Below, in pieces: positions 56,823-64,000 of a DNA stretch of 64,000 nucleotides; position 1 is the stretch's first letter; each line of letters opens with the position of its first letter. Source of the DNA: Pseudoxanthomonas sacheonensis (lineage in GTDB: Bacteria; Pseudomonadota; Gammaproteobacteria; Xanthomonadales; Xanthomonadaceae); contig NZ_PDWS01000009.1 in NCBI RefSeq assembly GCF_010093305.1, positions 96,184 through 160,183 of the forward strand, written 5' to 3'. The translations under genes and the position numbers were made by a program. The notes under the pieces were generated by a model. It ran no database searches. It was not told where the DNA came from and saw only the letters and a list, made by a program, of their open reading frames with translations.

Positions 56823-59800
56823 TCACTTGCCGCTGCCGGCAGGGGCCGGGCCGTTGCTGGATTCCATTTCCACGCGCACCCGACTGCGCAGCTCCGGGCT
56901 CAATCGCTGAGCGATCGCCTCGTACACCGCTTTCGCCCGCCGCATCCCCAATGCCAGGTTGTAGGCGTCGGCGCCGCGCACGTCCGCATGGCCGACGACC
57001 GACACCGTGCCGCCGCGCGCCTGTTCCAGATAGGCGGCGATGCGGTCGAGCAAGGGGGCGAACTCAGGGCGGATCGTTTCGCGGTCGGTGTCGAACAACA
57101 CCGTGCCCAGCCGCGGCCCGCCCTGGCCCACGCCTGCGACCAGGCTCGTCGGATCGTTGACCTTGGTGCGCACGCTTACGCTCAGCGCGTTCGCCGTCTC
57201 CGACGGCAGTTTCGCCAACAGCGCGGTCCTTACCGCGGTCGCCCGATCGAAAGCCAACCCTTCGCTCTCGCCGTCGGCGCTGATCACCACTTCGCCGCCA
57301 CGGTATTCGGCGAGCTTGGCGGCGATCTGGTCGATAGTCGGCAGATAGCGCTCGCGCAGCTGCGCGCTGCCGGCGGCGAAGATCACTTCGCCCAGTTCCA
57401 GTTCGATCTTGCGTTCGCCACCCTGGATCAGCGCTACCGGCAACTTGGCGCCGAAATCGAACCGTACCGGCAGGCCCGGGGTGATGCGGCGGACCAGCGG
57501 ATTGTCGGTGGTGATCTGCGTGCCCGGCGGCAACGTCGAAGGATCGACCTTGAGGATGAAATTGCGCCCGCGTTCCCAGGCGCCGCCCGGTATGCCGGCC
57601 AGGTGATAGCGGCCGAACTGGTCGGTCTCCACCAACAGGCCGTCGACCGAGGCGATGCGCACGCCCGGTATGCCGCGTTCGTCGATACCGGCATTGCGGA
57701 TGAGGTAGTCCACCACGTAGCCGCCCTCGCCTTGCCCGATGCGGCGCTCGACTTCCGGCACGGCGGCGTTCAGCCCTTTCGCCGCTTCGCCTTCGGTCGC
57801 TAGCGTGGTCGCACCGGCGGCGTCCATGCGCAGGGTCACGCCTTGCTGGGTGCTGAGCACGAAATCGCTGTTGAAATCGGGCCGGGTCAGGCGCTGGCGC
57901 AACACGATCTGCCGGCGCTGCGCCGGATCGGCCGGCGACTGGCGCGCACCGATATCGCCCAACGCGATGCCATGCAGCAGCGGCGCGCTGGCATCGGCGA
58001 CCGGCTGCGGTCCATCGGCGCGATCGATCGTGGTCGAGCCGGGCACGTAAGCCGTAGCGTCGAAGCCGCCCTGGATGCGCACGCCGGAGAGCGCAGCGTT
58101 GTCCTGCCAGCCGTCGCCGTCGCGGTCGTCGAACACCGTACCCAGAATCAGGCTGTCGTCGATCAGCGGATCGGCCGCCAGCGTCAGTTCCGCAGTGGCG
58201 ACGTTCGAAATCGGCGTGCCGCCATTGGAATAAGCCTGCGCCTGGTTGATCAGCACGCCCGGCCGCACGCCGGCGCCGATCCGCATCAGATAGACCAGAG
58301 TCGCCGATTCGCCCGCGCCGATGTCCAGGCCTTCGAACCGGATCGGGTTGTAGCCGCTGGCCGTCGCGGCATTGTCGCCGTCCACCACCGTCAGCGAACC
58401 GTCGACGTAGGTGAACCCGGCTGGCGGCGTATCGACCACATCGGCGTCGACGACATTGGTCGCGCCCACGTTCTCGACCGTCACCGTGTAGCGCACCAGA
58501 TCGCCGATCCGGGCTTCGCGCACGCTGCTGGTCTTGATCACGCGCAATTGCGAGGCGTCGGCGACTTCGTGCTCGATGCTGCAGGTGGAGCAGGACGGCG
58601 GATTCTGCTGGCTGCCGCCACCGGTGGCCAGCACGACGTTGCTCACCGTGGCGCCGGTGTCGGCATTGATCGTCGCAGGATAGGTGAAGGTATAAGTGCC
58701 TGGTGCGGAACCGCTCGCCAGCACGCAGCGCAGACCGGCGCCGTTGGGCGTACAACCTGCCGGCAATGCGCCCAATGTCAGGCCGGCGCTCGGCGTGTCG
58801 TCGAGAACAAGGTCCGAGGTGGTCGCAGCCTGCGACACGTCCACAGTCAGCGTGTATTGGATCGTGTCGCCCACATGCAAGGTCGCGCCACCGCCGGGAT
58901 CGGCCGACTTGGTCACCGCGACGATGGGTTCGGCGACGCGATGCTCGGTGCTGCAGCTCTGGCAATCGGGCTCTTCGCCGCCGCCGCCGCTGGCGACGAC
59001 CGTATTGCCGATGCTGCCGGTCGCGCCTGCATCCACCTGCACCTGGTAGGTGAAGGCATAGCTGCCGGGCGCCGTGCCCGTTGCCAGGGTGCATTCCAGG
59101 CCGCTGGCGACGGCATTGCATGCGCCGCCTGCCGGAACCTGGAACGTGGTGGGCAGCAGCGTCTGTCCGGCGCTCACGGTGTCGGCCAGCGACACCGCCG
59201 CGACGGTCGTGGAATTGGCTACGTTCACCGTTATCGTATAGGTGACGATGTCGCCCACTTCCACCGTCTCGCCATTGGCCGGATCGGCGGTCTTGTTCAC
59301 CGTCACGCGCGGCACGATGGGATTGGTGGTGGTGCAGCTGGCGCAGTTGCCGGTGCTGGTCGTCACGGTGTTGCTGACGGAAGTAGTGGCGTCCGCACCG
59401 ACCGTTGCCGTGTAGACGAAGGTGTGGGTGCCGATGGCCGCACCCGCAGCAAGGGTGCAGGTGATCACCTGTCCGGCCGCCGTGCAGCCGGCCGGCAGCG
59501 TGCCGACGGTCAGGCCGGCGCCGAGCGTATCGGTCAACACTTCCGGCGCGCCGCTGACCGCGTTGGCCACGTTTACCGTCAATGTGTAGGTCAATGTGTC
59601 GCCTACCGCCACGGCCGTGCCGCTGGCCGGATCGACGGACTTGCTCACCGTCAACGTCGGCGTGAGCGGATTGGTGGTGGTGCAGGTTCCGCAAGTGCCG
59701 GTGCTGGGCACCACGCTGTTGCTGACCGAGGTGGTCGCTGCGGCGTCGACGGTGGCGGTATAGATAAAGGTATGCGTGCCGATGGCGCTGCCGGCAGGCA

Positions 59801-62800
59801 AGCTGCAGGCAATCACTTGACCCGAAGAGGTGCACCCCGCCGGCAGGGTGCCGACCGTCAGACCCGCGCCGAGCGTATCGGTCAGCACTTCCTGGACGGT
59901 CGTGACCGCATTGGCGACATCGATGGTCAGCGTGTAGGTCAGCGTGTCGCCGACCGCCACGGCCGTGCCGCTGGCCGGATCGACGGATTTATTGACCGTG
60001 ATCGTCGGATCGACCGGATTGGTGGTGGTGCAGGTTCCGCAAGTGCCGGTACCGGGTACCACGCTGTTGCTGACCGACGTGGTCGCCGCAGCATTCACGG
60101 TCGCGGCATAGACGAACGTATACGCGCCGATGGGACTGCCGGCCGCCAGGGTGCAAGTGACGACCTGGCCGGAAGAGGTGCACCCCGTGGGCAAGGTGCC
60201 GACCGTCAGACCAGTGCCGAGCGTGTCGGTCAACACTTCCTGTGCGGTCGTGGCTGCATTGGTCACCTCTACCGTCAGCGTGTAGGTCAGCGTGTCGCCC
60301 ACCGACACCGCGGTGCCGCTGCCGGGATTGACGGACTTGTTCACCGTAATTCGCGGCGTGACCGGGTTGGTGGTGGTACAGGTCAGGCAGCTACCGGTGC
60401 TGGGCACCACGCTGTTGCTGACCGACGTAGTCGCTGCGGCGTCGACGGTGGCGGTGTAGGTAAAGGTATGCGTGCCGATGGCCGCGCCCGCTGCCAGCGT
60501 GCAAGTGACGACCTGTCCCGAAGACGTGCAGCCGGCCGGCAAGGTGCCGACGGTCAGGCCGGCACCCAGCGTATCGGTCAGCACTTCGGCCGCATTGGTC
60601 GTGGCATTGGCGACGTTGACCGTCAGCGTATAGGTCAACGTATCGCCTACCGCTACCGCCGTGCCGCTGGCCGGATTGACGGACTTGCTGACCGTCACCG
60701 TCGGATCGACCGGATTGCTGGTCGTGCACGCGGTGCAACTACCGGTGCTGGGCACCACGCTGTTGCTGACCGACGTGGTCGCCGTGGCGTTCACCGTCAC
60801 CGTGTAGACGAAGGTGTAGCTGCCGATGGCGCTGCCGGCCGCCAGGGTGCAAGTGATGACTTGACCCGAAGCTGTGCAGCCCGCGGGCAAGGTGCCAACC
60901 GTCAACCCTGTACCCAACGTGTCGGTCAGTACTTCCGCTACCGTCGTCGCGGCGTTGGCGACGTTGACCGTCAGCGTGTAGGTCAACGTGTCGCCCACCG
61001 ACACGGCAGTACCGCTGCCCGGGTTCACGGACTTGTTGACCGTCACCGTCGGGTTGACCGGATTGGTGGTGGTGCAGGTCGAGCAAGTGCCGGTGCTGGG
61101 GACCACACTGTTGCTAACGGAGGTGGTCGCCGTGGCAGCCACCGTCGCCGTGTAGACGAAGGTGTAGCTGCCGATGGCGCTGCCAGCGGCCAGGGTGCAG
61201 GTAATCACTTGGCCCGAAGACGTGCAGCCCGCCGGCAACGTGCCGACGGCCAGGCCGGCGCCGAGCGTATCGGTCAGCACTTCGGCCGCCGTGGTCGCGG
61301 CATTGGCGACGTTCACCGTCAGCGTGTAGGTCAGCGTGTCGCCAACCGCCACGGCCATGCCGCTGGCCGGGTTCACACTCTTGCCCACGGTTATTGTCGG
61401 CTCGAGTGGATTGGTGGTCGTGCACGTGGTGCAAGTGCCGGTGCTGGGCACTACGCTGTTGCTGACCGTTGTGGTCGCCGTGGCGTTCACTGTCGCCGTG
61501 TAGACGAAGGTGTAGCTACCGATGGCGCTGCCGGCCGCCAGGGTGCAAGTGATGACTTGACCCGAAGCTGTGCAGCCAGCCGGCAAGGTGCCGACCGTCA
61601 ACCCTGTACCCAGCGTATCGGTCAGCACTTCCGCAACGGTCGTGGCAGCGTTGGCGACATCCACCATCAACGTGTAGGTCAGCGTATCGCCCACCGACAC
61701 GGCCGTGCCGCTGCCCGGGTTGACGGACTTGTTCACCGTAATTCGGGGCGTGACCGGGTTGGTGGTGGTGCACGTGGTGCAGCTGCCGGTACTGGGGACC
61801 ACACTGTTGCTGACCGACGTGGTCGCCGTGGCAGCCACCGTCGCGGTATAGACGAAGGTGTAGCTGCCGATGGCGCTGCCGGCCGCCAGGGTGCAAGTGA
61901 CGACTTGGCCGGAAGAAGTGCAACCTGCCGGCAAGGTGCCGACGGTGAGGCCGGCGCCGAGCGTATCGGTCAGCACTTCGGCCGCGGTGGTCGCCGCATT
62001 GGCGACGTTGACCGTCAGCGTATAGGTCAACGTATCGCCTACCGCTACCGCCGTGCCGCTGGCTGGATTGACGGACTTGCTGACCGTCACCGTCGGATCG
62101 ACCGGATTGCTGGTCGTGCACACGGTGCAACTACCGGTGCTGGGCACCACGCTGTTGCTGACCGAAGTGGTCGCCGTGGCGGCCACCGTCGCCGTGTAGA
62201 CGAAGGTATACGCACCGACAGGGCTGCCGGCAGCCAGCGTACAAGTGACGATCTGGCCCGAAGGCGTGCACCCTGCCGGCAAGGTGCCGAGGGTCAGGCC
62301 CGCGCCCAGCGTATCGGTCAGCACTTCGGCGGCGGTGGTCGCCGCATTGGCCACGTTCACCGTCAGTGTGTAAGTCAGCGTGTCGCCGACCGACACCGCC
62401 GTGCCGCTGCCGGGGTTCACGGACTTGTTGACCGTCACCGTCGGGTTGACCGGGTTGGTGGTGGTGCAAGTCAGGCAGGTAGCGGTGCTGGGCACTACGC
62501 TGTTGCTGACCGAAGTGGTCGCCGTGGCGGCCACCGTTGCCGTGTAGACGAAGGTGTAGCTGCCGATCGCGCTGCCGGCAGGCAAGGTGCAAGTGATCAC
62601 CTGCCCCGCCGACGTGCAACCTGCAGGTAGTGTGCCGATGGTCAGGCCGGCGCCGAGCGTGTCGGTCAGTACTTCGGCCGCGGTCGTCGCGGCGTTGGCC
62701 ACGTTCACTGTCAGCGTGTAGGTCAGCGTACTACCGACCGACACCGCGGTGCCGCTGCCCGGATTCACGGACTTGTCGACCGTCAGGGTCGGATCGACCG

Positions 62801-64000
62801 GATTGACGGTCGTACAGGCCACGCAAGTGCCGGTGCTGGGCACTACGCTGTTGCTGACCGTTGTGGTCGCCGTGGCGTCCACCGTCGCCGTGTAGACGAA
62901 GGTGTAGGTGCCGATGGCGCTGCCGGCCGCCAGGGTGCAAGTGATCACTTGACCCGAAGAAGTGCACCCTGCCGGCAGGGTGCCGACCGTCAGGCCGGCG
63001 CCGAGCGTATCGGTCAGCACTTCGGCCGCGGTGGTCGCGGCATTGGCGACGTTCACCGTCAGCGTGTAGCTCAGCGTGTCGCCGGGCGATACCGCGGTGC
63101 CGCTGCCTGGGTTCACGGTCTTGCTGACCGTCACCGTCGGGTTGACCGGGTTGGTGGTGGTGCACGTGGTGCAGCTGCCGGTACTGGGGACCACACTGTT
63201 GCTGACCGAGGTGGTCGCCGTGGCGTCCACCGTCGCCGTATAGACGAACGTGTAGCTGCCGATGGCGCTGCCGGCCGCCAGGGTGCAAGTGATGACTTGG
63301 CCCGAAGAGGTGCAACCTGCCGGCAAGGTGCCGACGGTGAGGCCGGCGCCGAGCGTATCGGTCAGCACTTCGGCCGCGGCGGTCGCCGCGTTGGCCACGT
63401 TCACCGTCAGCGTATAGGTCAATGCACTACCGACCGACACCGCGGTACCACTGCCCGGATTCACGGACTTGCTGACTGTCACCGTCGGGTTGACCGGGTT
63501 GGTGGTGGTGCACGTGGTGCACGTGCCGGTGCTGGGGACCACACTGTTGCTGACCGACGTGGTCGCCGCAGTGTCCACGGTCGCGGTGTAGGCAAAGGTA
63601 TGCGTGCCGATGGCGCTGCCGGCAGGCAAGGTGCAGGTGATCACTTGACCCGAAGAGGTGCAGCCCGCCGGCAGGGTGCCGACCGTCAAACCGGCACCGA
63701 GCGTGTCGGTCAATACTTCTGCGGCTGTCGTGACGGCATTGGCCACGGAAATTGCGAGTGTGTAGGTCAACGTATCGCCGACCGACACTGCGGTGCCGCT
63801 GCCGGGGTTCACGGATTTGTCGACCGTCAGGGTCGGATTGACCGGATTGGTGGTCGTGCACGCCGAGCAGGTGCCGGTGCTGGGGACCACACTGTTGCTG
63901 ACGGAGGTGGTCGCCGTGGCAGCCACCGTCGCCGTGTAGACGAAGGTGTAGCTGCCGATGGCGCTGCCAGCGGCCAGGGTGCAGGTAATCACTTGGCCCG
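56823..64000 (-). CDS. Giant DUF11-repeat surface protein with C-terminal OmpA modules (5' end outside window)
   Basis: At least 2392 codons are visible and the frame is open to the window end. From the N-terminal side there are 13 near-identical 116-residue DUF11-type repeats (TVTVNKSVNPGSGTAVSVGD...TTTNPV). Then come two diverged repeats, a canonical DUF11 domain (IKTSSVREARIGDLVRYTVT) and a carboxypeptidase-regulatory-like beta module (GVRIASVDGLLVETDQFGRY). Two OmpA-like domains end the protein. The first is degenerate (GEVIFAAGSAQLRERYLPTI). The second is canonical (GTVLFDTDRETIRPEFAPLL; GHADVRGADAYNLALGMRRA), with the Asp and Arg that bind peptidoglycan. I infer a long fibre whose C-terminus is held in the periplasm. 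Confidence 0.88.
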   Translation of the reverse strand, partial: GQVITCTLAAGSAIGSYTFVYTATVAATATTSVSNSVVPSTGTCSACTTTNPVNPTLTVDKSVNPGSGTAVSVGDTLTYTLAISVANAVTTAAEVLTDTLGAGLTVGTLPAGCTSSGQVITCTLPAGSAIGTHTFAYTATVDTAATTSVSNSVVPSTGTCTTCTTTNPVNPTVTVSKSVNPGSGTAVSVGSALTYTLTVNVANAATAAAEVLTDTLGAGLTVGTLPAGCTSSGQVITCTLAAGSAIGSYTFVYTATVDATATTSVSNSVVPSTGSCTTCTTTNPVNPTVTVSKTVNPGSGTAVSPGDTLSYTLTVNVANAATTAAEVLTDTLGAGLTVGTLPAGCTSSGQVITCTLAAGSAIGTYTFVYTATVDATATTTVSNSVVPSTGTCVACTTVNPVDPTLTVDKSVNPGSGTAVSVGSTLTYTLTVNVANAATTAAEVLTDTLGAGLTIGTLPAGCTSAGQVITCTLPAGSAIGSYTFVYTATVAATATTSVSNSVVPSTATCLTCTTTNPVNPTVTVNKSVNPGSGTAVSVGDTLTYTLTVNVANAATTAAEVLTDTLGAGLTLGTLPAGCTPSGQIVTCTLAAGSPVGAYTFVYTATVAATATTSVSNSVVPSTGSCTVCTTSNPVDPTVTVSKSVNPASGTAVAVGDTLTYTLTVNVANAATTAAEVLTDTLGAGLTVGTLPAGCTSSGQVVTCTLAAGSAIGSYTFVYTATVAATATTSVSNSVVPSTGSCTTCTTTNPVTPRITVNKSVNPGSGTAVSVGDTLTYTLMVDVANAATTVAEVLTDTLGTGLTVGTLPAGCTASGQVITCTLAAGSAIGSYTFVYTATVNATATTTVSNSVVPSTGTCTTCTTTNPLEPTITVGKSVNPASGMAVAVGDTLTYTLTVNVANAATTAAEVLTDTLGAGLAVGTLPAGCTSSGQVITCTLAAGSAIGSYTFVYTATVAATATTSVSNSVVPSTGTCSTCTTTNPVNPTVTVNKSVNPGSGTAVSVGDTLTYTLTVNVANAATTVAEVLTDTLGTGLTVGTLPAGCTASGQVITCTLAAGSAIGSYTFVYTVTVNATATTSVSNSVVPSTGSCTACTTSNPVDPTVTVSKSVNPASGTAVAVGDTLTYTLTVNVANATTNAAEVLTDTLGAGLTVGTLPAGCTSSGQVVTCTLAAGAAIGTHTFTYTATVDAAATTSVSNSVVPSTGSCLTCTTTNPVTPRITVNKSVNPGSGTAVSVGDTLTYTLTVEVTNAATTAQEVLTDTLGTGLTVGTLPTGCTSSGQVVTCTLAAGSPIGAYTFVYAATVNAAATTSVSNSVVPGTGTCGTCTTTNPVDPTITVNKSVDPASGTAVAVGDTLTYTLTIDVANAVTTVQEVLTDTLGAGLTVGTLPAGCTSSGQVIACSLPAGSAIGTHTFIYTATVDAAATTSVSNSVVPSTGTCGTCTTTNPLTPTLTVSKSVDPASGTAVAVGDTLTYTLTVNVANAVSGAPEVLTDTLGAGLTVGTLPAGCTAAGQVITCTLAAGAAIGTHTFVYTATVGADATTSVSNTVTTSTGNCASCTTTNPIVPRVTVNKTADPANGETVEVGDIVTYTITVNVANSTTVAAVSLADTVSAGQTLLPTTFQVPAGGACNAVASGLECTLATGTAPGSYAFTYQVQVDAGATGSIGNTVVASGGGGEEPDCQSCSTEHRVAEPIVAVTKSADPGGGATLHVGDTIQYTLTVDVSQAATTSDLVLDDTPSAGLTLGALPAGCTPNGAGLRCVLASGSAPGTYTFTYPATINADTGATVSNVVLATGGGSQQNPPSCSTCSIEHEVADASQLRVIKTSSVREARIGDLVRYTVTVENVGATNVVDADVVDTPPAGFTYVDGSLTVVDGDNAATASGYNPIRFEGLDIGAGESATLVYLMRIGAGVRPGVLINQAQAYSNGGTPISNVATAELTLAADPLIDDSLILGTVFDDRDGDGWQDNAALSGVRIQGGFDATAYVPGSTTIDRADGPQPVADASAPLLHGIALGDIGARQSPADPAQRRQIVLRQRLTRPDFNSDFVLSTQQGVTLRMDAAGATTLATEGEAAKGLNAAVPEVERRIGQGEGGYVVDYLIRNAGIDERGIPGVRIASVDGLLVETDQFGRYHLAGIPGGAWERGRNFILKVDPSTLPPGTQITTDNPLVRRITPGLPVRFDFGAKLPVALIQGGERKIELELGEVIFAAGSAQLRERYLPTIDQIAAKLAEYRGGEVVISADGESEGLAFDRATAVRTALLAKLPSETANALSVSVRTKVNDPTSLVAGVGQGGPRLGTVLFDTDRETIRPEFAPLLDRIAAYLEQARGGTVSVVGHADVRGADAYNLALGMRRAKAVYEAIAQRLSPELRSRVRVEMESSNGPAPAGSGK
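59310..64000 (-). repeat. Tandem array of 348-bp coding repeats
   Basis: About 13 and a half units of exactly 348 bp, in frame, continue past the window edge. Units are highly similar at DNA level, and a four-unit block (1392 bp) is duplicated: the sequence around 62053 recurs at 60661, and flanking unit types follow in the same order. Confidence 0.92.

Noticed and set aside
57843..62630. Open frame of about 1595 codons on the plus strand opposite the giant repeat gene
   Set aside because: It follows from the repeated high-GC codon pattern of the minus-strand gene: one repeat unit open in that frame makes all units open. Its product is low-complexity and the minus strand carries recognisable DUF11 and OmpA domains.
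59310..64000. Regularly spaced repeats as a CRISPR array
   Set aside because: Units are 348 bp, contiguous and in frame with a protein; there are no spacers and no cas genes.

Overview
The window comes from a high-GC gammaproteobacterium, most likely of the Lysobacterales (Xanthomonadales: Xanthomonas, Lysobacter, Luteimonas, Pseudoxanthomonas and relatives). Grounds are the serC-pheA-aroA order, rluC divergent from rne, nfuA next to a proline-rich 'transmembrane repetitive' protein, a UvrY/GacA-type regulator beside rne, scattered TonB-C-terminal proteins and many intergenic GC-rich inverted repeats. The genus cannot be fixed from sequence alone.

Layout. 0-5.5 kb: PadR/HAAS membrane pair, nfuA, phhB, a TonB-like lipoprotein and rluC. 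5.5-11.9 kb: rne with a long structured leader, a GacA-type regulator, a DUF418 membrane protein and an HD phosphohydrolase. 12.0-14.2 kb: a small low-GC island between an intact tRNA-Ser(UGA) and a decayed copy of its 3' part. It holds a DUF4145 gene, an uncharacterised gene and the N-terminal stump of a tyrosine integrase. 14.2-25.7 kb: LysR/azoR, serS, two TonB-like genes, aroA-pheA-serC, msrPQ and an FHA protein. 25.8-35.6 kb: carbon-storage and acyl-lipid genes (PHA-system protein, patatin, phasin, a Marinobacter-type two-domain fatty acyl-CoA reductase, acyl-CoA-binding protein, TetR, a second phasin-like protein) mixed with small membrane or lipoproteins, an Mrr-like membrane protein and a VOC protein. 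35.8-37.8 kb: three conserved hypotheticals. 37.8-48.5 kb: an RND efflux locus (SDR-like gene, adaptor, pump, two paralogous SDRs, outer-membrane factor, pirin) divergent from a LysR regulator. 49.8-64.0 kb: a three-gene surface locus on the minus strand.

The surface locus is the most striking region. In transcription order it encodes a giant protein of near-identical 116-residue DUF11-type repeats ending in two OmpA-like modules (5' end outside the window), a 1227-residue predicted outer-membrane barrel that starts 11 bases after the first gene stops, and a secreted 1105-residue multidomain protein. The repeat array shows a higher-order duplication of four units (1392 bp), and each unit carries four cysteines including a CxxC pair. 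I infer a disulfide-stiffened, length-variable surface fibre anchored to peptidoglycan, with its own barrel partner.

The intergenic DNA carries several families of long inverted repeats. In one family the TAGGTC end of the arm supplies the stop codons of four genes. A hairpin downstream of the phasin gene has a C-rich loop and a T tract and may be a small RNA. No transposase, CRISPR array, rRNA or replication origin was seen.
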